Positions 1 to 13,019 of a stretch of 64,000 nucleotides of DNA are shown here, in pieces. The translations under genes and the position numbers were made by a program. The notes beneath the pieces were generated by a model. It did not search any database and had not been told where the DNA came from. It saw only the letters and a program-made list of their open reading frames with translations. Source of the stretch: Tepidibacter mesophilus (GTDB taxonomy: Bacteria; Bacillota; Clostridia; Peptostreptococcales; Peptostreptococcaceae); contig NZ_BDQY01000010.1 of NCBI RefSeq assembly GCF_002724055.1, positions 36,224 through 100,223 on the forward strand, in the 5' to 3' direction. How positions within the stretch are numbered: position 1 is the stretch's first letter; each line of letters begins with the position of its first letter.

Positions 1-1313
<1,313 letters not shown>

Positions 1314-2159
1314 TTATTTTAACGCCTCTGAACCTGCAACTATCTCTGATATTTCTTGAGTTATAGATGCTTGTCTTGCTCTATTGTATTTTAATTCTAA
1401 TTTAGAAATCATCTCATCTGCATTATCAGTAGCAGATTGCATAGCAGTTCTTCTAGCTCCTTGTTCTGATGCAGAAGATTCAGCTATACCTCCATATATA
1501 GATCCTTCCATAAACTTAGGAACTAAATACTCAAGTACCTCTTCTTCACCTGGATCAAACTCTATCATCTCATGCTTTACACTTTCCTTATCTTGTTCAA
1601 AAGAAAGAGGAAGTAGCTTTACCACTTCTGGTGTTTGAGTTAAAGTTGATTCGAACTTAGTATAAACAAGGTATACTTCATCTACTTCTTCCTTTTTATA
1701 TGCATCAAGCGCAATATCTGCAACCTTTCTAGCATCTGTATAAGTTAAATCTTCAACTCCAATAAATTTATCTAAAACATCATAGCCTCTTTTGTTAAAG
1801 AAATCTACAGACTTTTTACCAATAGCTATAATACTTTCTTGTTTGTGTTCCATATGGTTTATTGCAGTCTTTAAGACGTTTGAGTTGTATCCACCAGCAA
1901 GACCTCTATCCCCAGCTATAACTATATAGCATTTTTTAGATGAGTCTCTTTGATCTAAAAATATACTTTGAACTCCTTTAGCACTTTTAGCTATCTTTTC
2001 TATAGTAGCATAAAGAGTTTCAAAATAAGGCTTAGTGGATTGTGCTCGTTCTTTAGCTTTTTTTAACTTAGCTGATGAAACAAGCTCCATAGCTTTAGTT
2101 ATTTGCTTAGTATTACCAACACTTTTTATACGTCTTTTAATATCCTTCATTCCAGCCAT
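1314..2159 (-). CDS. atpG: F1 ATP synthase gamma subunit
   Basis: Central stalk subunit that couples rotation of the c ring to the catalytic sites. 281 residues, normal for the family. The N-terminus (MKDIKRRIKSVGNTKQITKA) and the C-terminus (RARQASITQEISEIVAGSEA) are the paired helices of the rotor shaft and are strongly conserved. The start may be the M four codons in (MKDIKRRI); the annotated ATG at 2159 has the better-placed GGAGGTG. It sits between atpA and atpD in the canonical order. Confidence 0.96.
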   Translation of the reverse strand: MAGMKDIKRRIKSVGNTKQITKAMELVSSAKLKKAKERAQSTKPYFETLYATIEKIAKSAKGVQSIFLDQRDSSKKCYIVIAGDRGLAGGYNSNVLKTAINHMEHKQESIIAIGKKSVDFFNKRGYDVLDKFIGVEDLTYTDARKVADIALDAYKKEEVDEVYLVYTKFESTLTQTPEVVKLLPLSFEQDKESVKHEMIEFDPGEEEVLEYLVPKFMEGSIYGGIAESSASEQGARRTAMQSATDNADEMISKLELKYNRARQASITQEISEIVAGSEALK

Positions 2160-2186
2160 ATTATTTCACCTCCTATTTAAAGAGGA

Positions 2187-4235
<2,049 letters not shown>

Positions 4236-4248
<13 letters not shown>

Positions 4249-4748
4249 TTAGCTTCGCCTACCTCTTCTATAAAATCTCCTATCAATTTTTCATGTTTAG
4301 CTCCATCTATATCAGTTCCTATCACTTTAGAAGCTGCTAAAATTGCTAGAGATGATATATCATCTTTAAGCTCATTCATAACTTTTTGTTTTTCTCTTTG
4401 AATCTCTCTATTAGCTCTTTCTTTTAATTGAACTGTTTCTTCTTGAGCCGCCTTGATTATTTCATCTGCTCTTTCTTCAGCTCTCTTAGAACCATTCTTA
4501 ACTATTTCTTGAGCTTCTTCTTTAGCTGAACTTATCTTTGCTTCATATTCAGCTTTAAGTTCTTCTCCTTTATTAACTGCTTCCTCTGCATCTTTATAAG
4601 ATGCTTCAACTTCAGCAGTTCTATTTGCCATAAATTCTGTAACTGGCTTAAATAACAATTTTTTAAGTATTAAATACATTATAATAGTATTTATTATTTG
4701 TATAGCCATTTGTGCATCTATGTTAACAACGTTCTGAAATAATTGCAT
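4236..4748 (-). CDS. atpF: Fo ATP synthase b subunit
   Basis: Membrane-anchored peripheral stalk. 170 residues: one N-terminal membrane helix (about residues 12-32, MAIQIINTIIMYLILKKLLF), then a long charged coiled coil rich in Glu, Lys and Ala that dimerises and reaches up to delta. Only one b-type gene is present, so the stalk is presumably a homodimer. It follows atpE after 65 bp. Confidence 0.95.
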
Positions 4749-4813
4749 TTATAGTCCTCCTTTCAATCCATTATCAATTTTAAGAGTTAGGAGATGGATT
4801 GCATCTCCTATTA

Positions 4814-5089
<276 letters not shown>

Positions 5090-5121
5090 CTAATCATTTT
5101 TATGTATTTTCTATATAATCT

Positions 5122-5826
5122 TTAATCTATTGCATTTGAAACAAAAACCATTGTAAGCATTATAAATATAAACGATTGAAGTACTCCAGAGAATAAATCA
5201 AAATAAATATGAAGCACTGCTGGTATACCTACTCCTAATATAGGGAATACTTCTATACCTATTAACCCACTTAAATATCCAAAGAATTGATATAAAAGTG
5301 CCATAATAACTGACCCACCCAATATATTACCAAAAGGACGGAAACTTAACGATATTGGAGTTGCAAGCTCTCCAATTATATTAAGAGGTAACATAGCCGG
5401 CATTGGATCTAAGAATCCTTTTAAATATCCTCCTAAACCTTTACTCTTGACTCCATTATAGTGAATCATAAAAAATGTTATAAGAGCCCAAGCTAAAGTA
5501 GTATTAAGGTCAGTTGTTGGAGATTTTCCAAAAAGACCTGTCAAAGTTACTAGATTTGAACAAGCAAAAAATAAGAATAAACTTCCTATGTAAGGAGCGA
5601 ATCTCATTTTATCTTCTCCCATAGTTTGTTTAACTACACCATTTAATCCACCTACAATGCCTTCAATAATGATTTGAAACCCTCTTGGAACCTTCTCAAG
5701 CTTTCTAGTTCCAAAGTAAGCAAACAATGTAAGCACAATCATAATTGCCCACGTAGTAGTTACTGTTTCACTAATAGGTATGTTAAGACCAGGTATTGTA
5801 AATATTATTTTAGGACCTAGATTCAT
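5122..5826 (-). CDS. atpB: Fo ATP synthase a subunit
   Basis: Stator channel subunit carrying ions to and from the c ring. 234 residues, about five membrane helices. The essential helix has the conserved Arg in ISLSFRPFGNILGGS; the family more often reads SLRLFGN, so the Pro after Arg is a lineage variant. C-terminal helices VLHIYFDLFSGVLQSFIFIML are typical. It follows the 130-residue accessory gene with a 1-bp gap. Confidence 0.95.
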   Translation of the reverse strand: MNLGPKIIFTIPGLNIPISETVTTTWAIMIVLTLFAYFGTRKLEKVPRGFQIIIEGIVGGLNGVVKQTMGEDKMRFAPYIGSLFLFFACSNLVTLTGLFGKSPTTDLNTTLAWALITFFMIHYNGVKSKGLGGYLKGFLDPMPAMLPLNIIGELATPISLSFRPFGNILGGSVIMALLYQFFGYLSGLIGIEVFPILGVGIPAVLHIYFDLFSGVLQSFIFIMLTMVFVSNAID

Positions 5827-5827
5827 A

Positions 5828-6220
5828 TTACGCCTCCTTTCCTTTAATAATTTTTTCTATGCCAAATAGGTTTACAATCAATATACTAATCTTAGGTAAA
5901 AGTAAACCTATAATGGTTCCAATAGCATTTATGTATGGTGCTTTAAATGATATAGCAAGCACCATAGCTGTAAGTATAAATCTTATCATATATCTTGAAA
6001 GAACATATCCTTGTGCATTTCCTGGATGCATAGTTATAGCTTTTTCCAAAGTAAGTGATAAAAGTCTAAGATTTAATATTGAAAAAATACTGCCAAATGC
6101 AAGACCACACAAAAGTTCCTTCGAAAATGTATGTGTTAAAAAAGCAACGATAACTACAAGTCCAAATATTGCAATCATCACTTTTATTATGCCAACAATC
6201 ATATTTAATGTCGATTTCAA
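5828..6220 (-). CDS. atpI: ATP synthase subunit I-like membrane protein
   Basis: 130-residue protein with four predicted membrane helices and almost no soluble part, placed directly before atpB as is usual for subunit I. The family is thought to help c-ring assembly or Mg2+ supply; it is not part of the catalytic enzyme. Sequence conservation is weak, so identification rests on length, topology and position. It follows the AtpZ-like gene by 4 bp. Confidence 0.8.
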   Translation of the reverse strand: MKSTLNMIVGIIKVMIAIFGLVVIVAFLTHTFSKELLCGLAFGSIFSILNLRLLSLTLEKAITMHPGNAQGYVLSRYMIRFILTAMVLAISFKAPYINAIGTIIGLLLPKISILIVNLFGIEKIIKGKEA

Positions 6221-6224
6221 AGGA

Positions 6225-6461
6225 TCACTTCCTTTTTTTTATAACTGATATTGATATCTTATACGCATTTACAAAGCCTGCTCCAATGCCTATTATTATG
6301 AGTATGATAAAAAAGATGGGTGTTTTTGTATTGAATTTTCTGTCTATTAACCCTCCCAGAAAACCACATACAATAATTGGAACTACCATATATATACCTA
6401 TTTGAGATACTAAGCTTAAATAAACTAAAGCCTCTACCCATTTGTTTTTTTTATCACTCAT
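6225..6461 (-). CDS. AtpZ/AtpI-family small membrane protein, first gene of the atp operon
   Basis: 78 residues with two membrane helices separated by GFLGGLIDRKFNTKTP, the short loop typical of the AtpZ/AtpI family. A two-gene pair of small membrane proteins ahead of atpB is common in clostridia. The ATG follows a GGGGA site. The 278 bp upstream (6462-6739) are very AT-rich and should hold the operon promoter; I cannot pick a single convincing -35/-10 pair. Confidence 0.8.
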   Translation of the reverse strand: MSDKKNKWVEALVYLSLVSQIGIYMVVPIIVCGFLGGLIDRKFNTKTPIFFIILIIIGIGAGFVNAYKISISVIKKRK

Positions 6462-6739
6462 AGTTTTTCCCCTTATACATCGTCATACATCGTCGAATTT
6501 TGTTAATTTTAAAACTATTATGTATAATAAAATCTATTTGTAATGTCTTTTAATAAAGATTATATACTATATACGCATCCCTTTTCAATGAAAACATTTT
6601 CCTAATTTCATAAATCTAAATTTTGAGTATATTTGGATTAAAATCCGCCTATATATCTATTATATATTCCGACGGATTAAAAATCAAACATAATGAAACC
6701 TTTTTCCTCATGTGAATTTAAGCATTTTTGAGTATTACC

Positions 6740-7885
6740 TTAAAAATCCTTTGTTTTTTCCACATTTTCTTTATAATTCGCTATTAAATAATCAATTATT
6801 CTATCACAGGCTTTACCATCACCATATGGATTTACTGCATTTGACATTTTAGAGTATTCATTCTCGTCCCTTATCAGTAAATTTGTCGATTTATAAACTT
6901 CTTCTTCATCAACCCCTACAACTCTTGCAGTTCCCGCTTCTACAGCTTCAGGTCTTTCTGTTTCAGACCTCAAAACTAAGACAGGCTTTCCAATAGCTGG
7001 AGCTTCTTCTTGTATGCCTCCAGAATCAGTAAGTATTATATCTACTTTATTCATTAAATTTGCAAAAGGTTCATAATCAAGGGGTTCTATAAGGTGTATT
7101 TTATCCATATTCCCCATTATAGATTTTGCACAATCTCTAACCTTAGGGTTCAAGTGCATTGGGAATATTACTTCTACATTTTCATTATCTTGAACTACTC
7201 TTTTAATAGCTTTGAATATATCTTCCATAGGTTTTCCCCAATTTTCTCTTCTATGACAAGTCAACAGTATAACCTTATTATTATCATAGTCTATATCATC
7301 TATGTCTTTATTGTTGAATTTATAATCTTCATCTATTACAGATAAAAGAGCATCTATAACAGTGTTTCCAGTTATACATATTTTATCCTCATTTATATTC
7401 TCTTTTAATAGATTTTCTTTATTTCCATCAGTAGGTGCAAAGTGAATAGATGATATCATTCCTGTAAGCTTTCTGTTCATCTCCTCAGGATATGGAGAAT
7501 ATATATTACCACTTCTGAGCCCAGCCTCTACATGCCCAACTGGGACTTTATTGTAAAAAGCTGCTAAAGAAGCAGAAAAAGTAGTAGTAGTATCCCCATG
7601 AACAAGTAAGATATCAGGTCTATCGTTGGCGATTACACTTTCAAGTTCTTTTAGAACTCGGTTAGTAACATCAGTTATAGTTTGTCCATGCTTCATAATA
7701 TTCAAGTCATACTTAGGTTTTATATCAAATATTTTAAGTACACTATCTAGCATTTCTCTATGCTGAGCTGTTACACAAACTATAGAATCTATATTGTCAT
7801 TCTTATCCATTTTTTTAACTAAAGGCGCCATTTTGATAGCCTCTGGTCTTGTTCCAAATACAGTCATAACTTTTATTTTGCTCAT
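6740..7885 (-). CDS. mnaA: UDP-N-acetylglucosamine 2-epimerase (non-hydrolysing)
   Basis: Interconverts UDP-GlcNAc and UDP-ManNAc, the donor for teichoic-acid-like or capsular polymers. 381 residues. Signatures: N-terminal VMTVFGTRPEAIKMAP, the HVEAGLRSGN segment near residue 120, and the C-terminal nucleotide-binding LTDSGGIQEEAPAIGKPVL. It is 11 bp downstream of the tagO-like gene, so both steps of linkage-unit synthesis are probably co-transcribed. Confidence 0.95.
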   Translation of the reverse strand: MSKIKVMTVFGTRPEAIKMAPLVKKMDKNDNIDSIVCVTAQHREMLDSVLKIFDIKPKYDLNIMKHGQTITDVTNRVLKELESVIANDRPDILLVHGDTTTTFSASLAAFYNKVPVGHVEAGLRSGNIYSPYPEEMNRKLTGMISSIHFAPTDGNKENLLKENINEDKICITGNTVIDALLSVIDEDYKFNNKDIDDIDYDNNKVILLTCHRRENWGKPMEDIFKAIKRVVQDNENVEVIFPMHLNPKVRDCAKSIMGNMDKIHLIEPLDYEPFANLMNKVDIILTDSGGIQEEAPAIGKPVLVLRSETERPEAVEAGTARVVGVDEEEVYKSTNLLIRDENEYSKMSNAVNPYGDGKACDRIIDYLIANYKENVEKTKDF

Positions 7886-7896
7886 TTTAAATCCCC

Positions 7897-8934
7897 CTAT
7901 TTAAGTTCGCTATCTTCTGGTGATAAAAGCTTCAATCTAACTATTCCATAGTATATGAACACTGCATCTAATATAAGTATAATAGTTGATTCAAAGAAGT
8001 TACTCTCAGATATTAACACAGCACTAACTCCTAGAAACAAACTTATTCCATAAAGTATAAGAACAGTCTTTCTTTGAGATAATCCCTTACTTAAAAGCCT
8101 GTGATGCAGATGTCCCTTATCAGCCTGCATTATAGGTTTTCCACTTAGTTTTCTTCTTATTATAGCAAATGTAGTATCAAATATAGGTATACCAAGAGCT
8201 AGTACTGGTATAAATATAGCAAGAGCTGCTGCTGATTTTATAGCTCCCTGTATAGATACAACAGCTAACAAATATCCTAGGAATAAAGACCCAGTGTCCC
8301 CCATAAATATTTTTGCTGGATTGAAATTATAAGGCAAAAATCCAATAGCAGAACCAGCTAAACACATCAACAATACAGCTGATGTTTGTTGATCATTAGC
8401 AAACGCTACAAAAGCAAGCGTGATAGCAGCTATTGCAGATACCCCTGCAGCAAGTCCATCTAACCCATCTATTAAGTTAACAGTATTAGTTATACCAACT
8501 ATCCAAAATATAGTAACAGGAACAGATAATATTAAACCTAGCTGAGTTATACCACTTTGAGTAAATGGATTTGTAACCCACTCAACTCGTACTCCACAAA
8601 CAACAACAATTACAGCTGCAAGTACCTGACCTAAAAGCTTTGTCTTTGCTCCTATTTCATTCAAATCATCAACTATACCCATGCAAACTATAACAAGACT
8701 CCCAAGAAGTATTCCTATTATTTCCTTGTCTATGTCTACAATAAAAATGCTAGTTAAAAAAAATCCCAAGAATATTGCAATTCCGCCAAGTCTTGGTATA
8801 GGATCTTTATGTACTCTTCTATCATCCTTTGGTATATCTATAGCTCCTATTCTATGTGCAAGCTTAATAGCCAGTGGTGTTGAAAAATAAGATATTCCAA
8901 ACGATAAAACAATCGCAATAATAATCTGACTCAT
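7897..8934 (-). CDS. tagO: Undecaprenyl-phosphate GlcNAc-1-phosphate transferase
   Basis: Integral membrane enzyme starting lipid-linked wall polymer synthesis by moving GlcNAc-1-P onto undecaprenyl phosphate. 345 residues, about ten helices. Catalytic motifs are visible: the first Asp pair (GIVDDLNEIGAKTKLLGQ), NLIDGLDGLAAG, NPAKIFMGDTGSLFLG and HLHHRLL. With mnaA next door it likely supplies the secondary wall polymer to which the SLH proteins of this window bind (inference). Confidence 0.94.
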   Translation of the reverse strand: MSQIIIAIVLSFGISYFSTPLAIKLAHRIGAIDIPKDDRRVHKDPIPRLGGIAIFLGFFLTSIFIVDIDKEIIGILLGSLVIVCMGIVDDLNEIGAKTKLLGQVLAAVIVVVCGVRVEWVTNPFTQSGITQLGLILSVPVTIFWIVGITNTVNLIDGLDGLAAGVSAIAAITLAFVAFANDQQTSAVLLMCLAGSAIGFLPYNFNPAKIFMGDTGSLFLGYLLAVVSIQGAIKSAAALAIFIPVLALGIPIFDTTFAIIRRKLSGKPIMQADKGHLHHRLLSKGLSQRKTVLILYGISLFLGVSAVLISESNFFESTIILILDAVFIYYGIVRLKLLSPEDSELK

Positions 8935-8955
8935 ATTTTCACCTCTTTAAATATT

Positions 8956-9444
8956 TTAATATCCCATATCATCATTTAGGGAATCATCATTTTCTATCCA
9001 TTCATCTACTTGTATAATTCTAAAACTTTGATTAGTTTCCCTTATTATTACTTTTTCTATACCAGAATTCAATATAAGTCTTTTACACATAGTACATGAA
9101 TTGGCATTACTAACAAGTTCATTAGTTTTCATATCTTTTCCCACTAAATAAAGAATTCCTCCAATCATATCTCTTCTACTAGCAGATATAACACAGTTTG
9201 CCTCAGCATGAACACTCCTACATTTTTCATAGTTTTGCCCTCTTGGAATGTTCATCTTTTCTCTTAAGCAATAGCCTAAATCACTACAATTTTCTCTACC
9301 TCTAGGAGCTCCAGTGTATCCTGTAGATATTATCTCATCGTTTTTGACTATAATAGCACCATAATTACGTCTAAGACAAGTTCCTCTTTCAAGAACTGTT
9401 CTTGCTATATCTAAATAATAGTTATGTTTATCTCTTCTTTGCAT
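8956..9444 (-). CDS. dCMP deaminase family protein (ComEB-like)
   Basis: Zinc deaminase, 162 residues, converting dCMP to dUMP for thymidylate synthesis. The zinc site is visible: HAEANC near residue 78 (His and catalytic Glu) and SCTMC near residue 115. The CSDLGYCLRE segment is the extra Cys/His-containing insert typical of dCMP deaminases of the ComEB type. Although ComEB is linked to competence in Bacillus, no competence gene is near. It precedes tagO by 21 bp. Confidence 0.92.
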   Translation of the reverse strand: MQRRDKHNYYLDIARTVLERGTCLRRNYGAIIVKNDEIISTGYTGAPRGRENCSDLGYCLREKMNIPRGQNYEKCRSVHAEANCVISASRRDMIGGILYLVGKDMKTNELVSNANSCTMCKRLILNSGIEKVIIRETNQSFRIIQVDEWIENDDSLNDDMGY

Positions 9445-9540
9445 AAATTTGCCTCCATTACTTTAAAGTTAAAAATTATAACCAAGCTATCTTCATTATA
9501 TTATTTATATAGGATATACACAAGTTAATTAATACTTCTA

Positions 9541-9574
9541 CAAAAAAAAGAGCGTGCCATATGACACACTCAAA
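9541..9574 (-). terminator. Intrinsic terminator after upp
   Basis: On the minus strand a GAGTGTG/CACGCTC stem with an 8-nt loop is followed by eight T residues, starting a few bases after the upp stop codon. Confidence 0.85.
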
Positions 9575-9577
9575 GTA

Positions 9578-10207
9578 TTACTTAGTACCGTATAATCTAT
9601 CTCCAGCATCTCCAAGACCTGGAACTATATATCCGTGATCATTTAATTTTTCATCAATAGACGCCACATATATATCTACATCCGGATGGCATCTTTCAAC
9701 CTCTTCTATACCTTCTGGGCAAGCAACTAAATTTACAAGCTTAATACTTGTAGCTCCTTTTTTCTTTAAAACATCAATAGCCGCAACTGCAGAACCACCT
9801 GTGGCAAGCATAGGATCTACTACTATAAAATCTCTTTCTTCTATATCAGCAGGGAATTTAGAGTAGTACTCAACAGGTTTTAAAGTTTCTGGATCTCTAT
9901 AAAGACCTACATGTCCAACTTTAGCAGCTGGAACCAATTCAAGTATTCCATCTACCATTCCAAGACCGGCTCTTAATATAGGTACTATGCCTAATTTCTT
10001 TCCTGAAATAATCTTAGACTTAGTTTTTATAACCGGAGTTTCAATTTCTACTTCCTCTAAAGATAAATCTCTTGTTACCTCGTATCCCATAAGCATAGAA
10101 ACTTCTTTTACTAATTGTCTAAAATCCTTAGAACCTGTATTCTTATCTCTTATAAGAGTTAACTTATGTTGGATTAATGGATGGTTCATTATAACTACCT
10201 TTGACAT
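9578..10207 (-). CDS. upp: Uracil phosphoribosyltransferase
   Basis: Pyrimidine salvage: uracil + PRPP to UMP. 209 residues, exactly the family length. The PRPP loop is [12 protein letters not shown] near residue 128, and the uracil-binding C-terminal segment is [18 protein letters not shown]. It lies 24 bp after rpiB, as in Bacillus where upp and rpiB are also close, and ends at a clear terminator. Confidence 0.97.
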   Translation of the reverse strand: MSKVVIMNHPLIQHKLTLIRDKNTGSKDFRQLVKEVSMLMGYEVTRDLSLEEVEIETPVIKTKSKIISGKKLGIVPILRAGLGMVDGILELVPAAKVGHVGLYRDPETLKPVEYYSKFPADIEERDFIVVDPMLATGGSAVAAIDVLKKKGATSIKLVNLVACPEGIEEVERCHPDVDIYVASIDEKLNDHGYIVPGLGDAGDRLYGTK

Positions 10208-10231
10208 TTAAATTTCCTCCCTTAAAAAAAT

Positions 10232-10681
10232 CTATTTAGAATATTTTTTTTCTATTTCTGTTATTTTATCTACTCTTCTTTGGTGTCTATCTCCTTCAAA
10301 TTCAGTGCTAATCCACGCATCTATTATTTCAAGAGCTAATCCTCTTCCAACTACTCTCTCTCCTAAAGATATCATATTAGCATTATTGTGAGCTTTAGAC
10401 ATCTTAGCTGAAAAAGTATCTGAAACAACGGCACATCTTACTCCCGGAACTTTATTAGCCGCTAAAGATATACCTATTCCTGTTCCACAGCAAAGTATTC
10501 CTTCTTCAACCTCACCTTTCATTACAGCTTCAGCAACTTTAACCCCATAATCTGGATAGTCAACAGAATCTAACGAGTCAGTTCCAAAATCAACAATTTC
10601 ATACTCATCTTGCAGATGTTTTTTAATTTCTTCCTTTAAATTGTATCCTCCATGGTCACTTGCAATTCCTATTTTCTTCAT
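10232..10681 (-). CDS. rpiB: Ribose-5-phosphate isomerase B
   Basis: Interconverts ribose-5-P and ribulose-5-P in the pentose phosphate pathway. 149 residues. N-terminal MKKIGIASDHGGYNLKEEI, the catalytic Cys in ILCCGTGIGISLAANKV near residue 68, and the C-terminal HQRRVDKITEIE are diagnostic of RpiB/LacAB. First gene of the rpiB-upp pair; GGAGGTG precedes the ATG. Confidence 0.96.
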   Translation of the reverse strand: MKKIGIASDHGGYNLKEEIKKHLQDEYEIVDFGTDSLDSVDYPDYGVKVAEAVMKGEVEEGILCCGTGIGISLAANKVPGVRCAVVSDTFSAKMSKAHNNANMISLGERVVGRGLALEIIDAWISTEFEGDRHQRRVDKITEIEKKYSK

Positions 10682-10937
10682 TTAGTTCACCTCCAAATTA
10701 ATTTTTAAAGTCTTTTTTAATCGAATTAATTACAAACCTAATAGTATTTCGACATATATTCTTATATTCCTTCTTTTTATTTTAAATTTTTTATATTTTT
10801 TCTGTTTTTTATTTTTTCTTTTAAATGTTATTCATTATTGTTAATGTTTTTGTCCTTTTTTCTTTTTTCATCTCTTTAAATTTGTATATATTTAAGCTCT
10901 TTTATTTACTCTATATACTCACTTTGATCACCATTCT
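10682..10937. other. AT-rich intergenic stretch without a recognised gene
   Basis: Pyrimidine-rich top strand upstream of rpiB with no usable ORF. It should contain the rpiB promoter on the minus strand but no single -35/-10 pair stands out. Its right end runs into a family B hairpin element. Confidence 0.5.
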
Positions 10938-11141
10938 AAAAATAATGATTATTAAAATGTTAGAGAATGTTTTTAATATTTTACTATGCAACTAGTATTA
11001 CGACGTTTGATATACGTTAAGAAAGTTCGTTGTCTGACCAACGGGAGTTTAGAACTTTTAGTATATTCAATAAGACGTAATACTTAGTTGTATTTAAAAT
11101 ATCTACCACATGAGCGTTATTTTAATAAGCTTTATTTTTTT
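10938..11141 (-). repeat. Family B terminator-loop hairpin element, copy B1
   Basis: About 204 bp. The outer stem TTATTAAAAT pairs with ATTTTAATAA and is flanked by A and T runs like an intrinsic terminator. The inner arms again pair, and the apex carries the conserved GTTGTCTGACCAACGGGAG. It starts 31 bp past the tsaC stop. Orientation is given as that of the gene it follows. This is one of the more degenerate copies, with two mismatches in the outer stem. Confidence 0.85.
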
Positions 11142-11171
11142 CTCAAACGCATTAATCTTTACTATTAAACT

Positions 11172-12206
11172 CTATACAAATTTATACCCCGCTGCCTTTG
11201 TTAGGCGATTCATTATAGCTTGCCCAATTCCACTCTTTTCAAACTCTTCGGAATATATAATATCAACACCTTTTTTATCCATTTCTCTTAAAGTTTTAAA
11301 TAAGTTATATGCTACTTCATTCAAGTCATCTCCAAGTCCTATAACTTCGCCTTTATATTTATCTTTATTCTTATTTATGCACATAATCCCCACTTTTTTG
11401 CCTTGTTCAACTTTTTCATCAACTAATTTATTAATTTTATCCACATAATTATCATCTTTTTTAACAATAAACACTTCTGCATTCGGTGCATAGTGAGTGT
11501 ATTTCATCCCAGGAGCTTTTGCAATTATGTTTTCGTTTTTTTCAAGTATTCCTGGATCTATTACAACTTCTCCTAAAATCTCACTTAAATCCTCTAAAGT
11601 TACTCCACCAGGTCTTAATATCGTAGGTATATCCCCTGTTAAATCAAGAACAGTCGACTCAAGCCCAACATTTGAGTCTCCTCCTAGTATAATACCATCA
11701 ACTCTACTATCCATTTCTTCATATACATTCTGCTCATCGGTAGGAGATGGTCTTCCAGATATATTTGCAGATGGGCCTGCAACAAATACCCCACTTTCCT
11801 TTATAAGAGATAAAGCTATAGGGTGAGACGGCATTCTAACTGCAACAGTATCTAAGTTCCCACTAGTAATAGATGGTACTACTGCCTTCTTTTTCAATAC
11901 TATCGTTATAGGTCCTGGCCAAAAATTATCCATAACCTTATAAACTCTGTCATCTATACCAGTAGCTATCTTATGAATTTCTTCTTTATCTGAAATATGA
12001 ACTATTAAAGGATTATCGCTTGGTCTTCCTTTAGCTTCATATATTTTCTTAGCTGCTTTTTCGTCAAGTGCATTAGCACCTAGACCGTATACTGTCTCAG
12101 TTGGGAATATAACAGTTCCACCGTCTCTCAAAATTTTCCCAAATTCCTGTATTTTATCTATATCAATATTATCCTTGTCTATTTTGCAAACCAAAGTCTT
12201 TTTCAA
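11172..12206 (-). CDS. tsaC: Threonylcarbamoyl-AMP synthase (TsaC/Sua5 type)
   Basis: Makes threonylcarbamoyl-adenylate for the t6A37 modification of ANN-decoding tRNAs. 344 residues: a YrdC domain with GTVIFPTETVYGLGANA near residue 32, KGRPSDNPLIVHI near 80 and PSANISGRPSPT near 145, then a C-terminal Sua5 domain beginning APGMKYTHYAPNA. The start is a TTG preceded by GAGGTGAGG. The same gene lies near prfA and prmC in Bacillus (ywlC), supporting orthology. Confidence 0.93.
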   Translation of the reverse strand: MKKTLVCKIDKDNIDIDKIQEFGKILRDGGTVIFPTETVYGLGANALDEKAAKKIYEAKGRPSDNPLIVHISDKEEIHKIATGIDDRVYKVMDNFWPGPITIVLKKKAVVPSITSGNLDTVAVRMPSHPIALSLIKESGVFVAGPSANISGRPSPTDEQNVYEEMDSRVDGIILGGDSNVGLESTVLDLTGDIPTILRPGGVTLEDLSEILGEVVIDPGILEKNENIIAKAPGMKYTHYAPNAEVFIVKKDDNYVDKINKLVDEKVEQGKKVGIMCINKNKDKYKGEVIGLGDDLNEVAYNLFKTLREMDKKGVDIIYSEEFEKSGIGQAIMNRLTKAAGYKFV

Positions 12207-12228
12207 CTACCTCACCTCGTCATAAGTA

Positions 12229-12906
12229 TCAAAATATACTAACCATCAAAATTCCCAATAAAAAACCTGTTATAGTGTATATAGTCTTTGAGTTAGGAAA
12301 AATTTCTTCTATAGTAACATAAAGCATTGTTCCAGATGCTATTGCCAAGAAAAAACCTACAAACCCCTGAAATATTTCTCCAAAATAAGACCCTATATAA
12401 CTACCTACTCCCATAGGGATACCTGCAATTATTGTAAATAGCATAACCTTTACTATATTCATTCTTCCTTTTATAAGACTTAGCGCCATGGCAATCCCCT
12501 CAGGAACATTATGTATCCCTATTACTATTACCAAAGTAATCCCTAACGATTCTTTAACGCTAAACGATGACCCTATAGCAAGTCCTTCAGGAAAGTTATG
12601 TAATAAAACACTAAAAAATATTAAATAACCAGTTTTTAGCATACCGTCAAAATTCATAAATTGTTTTATAATCATACTTACAAAAACACCTACAAAAGTA
12701 AAAATTATAGCTAAATTGATACCTATTGCATCCATAGCCTCAGTCAACAAATCGAATGTAACTACAGACAACATGATACCTCCTGCAAGACCCATAAACA
12801 TATTCAAATATCTATCAGCCTTTTTTCTAAATATAAAAGCTATAACCCCACCAATAAAAGTTCCAATAACCCCACACAAAAAACCAAGCAAAGTAATTTT
12901 AAGCAT
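12229..12906 (-). CDS. ZIP-family divalent metal transporter
   Basis: 225-residue membrane protein with about eight helices. The two paired metal-site helices are plain: HNFPEGLAIGSS near residue 103 and GIHNVPEGIAMAL near residue 130, both with the family His/Pro/Glu pattern. The family imports zinc or other divalent ions; substrate is not readable here. It is 22 bp upstream of tsaC, so the two are likely co-transcribed. Confidence 0.9.
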   Translation of the reverse strand: MLKITLLGFLCGVIGTFIGGVIAFIFRKKADRYLNMFMGLAGGIMLSVVTFDLLTEAMDAIGINLAIIFTFVGVFVSMIIKQFMNFDGMLKTGYLIFFSVLLHNFPEGLAIGSSFSVKESLGITLVIVIGIHNVPEGIAMALSLIKGRMNIVKVMLFTIIAGIPMGVGSYIGSYFGEIFQGFVGFFLAIASGTMLYVTIEEIFPNSKTIYTITGFLLGILMVSIF

Positions 12907-12973
12907 AATATCCCTCCCACTTAAACCTCAATAAGTTTTATGAAAATTATACTCAAAATATTCTCTCCTTAGC

Positions 12974-13013
12974 AAAAAAGCCCTAACATTATTCATAAGA
13001 ATAATATAGGACT
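12974..13013 (-). terminator. Intrinsic terminator after prfA
   Basis: Minus strand: AGTCCTATATTATTC pairs with GAATAATGTTAGGGCT (with G-U pairs) around a 4-nt loop, then six T residues. It begins 7 bp after the prfA stop and separates prfA from the ZIP gene. Confidence 0.85.
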
Positions 13014-13019
13014 AATGCT

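Noticed and set aside
6462..6739. A regulatory RNA ahead of the atp operon
   Set aside because: Only AT-rich sequence without conserved motifs or strong stems is visible.
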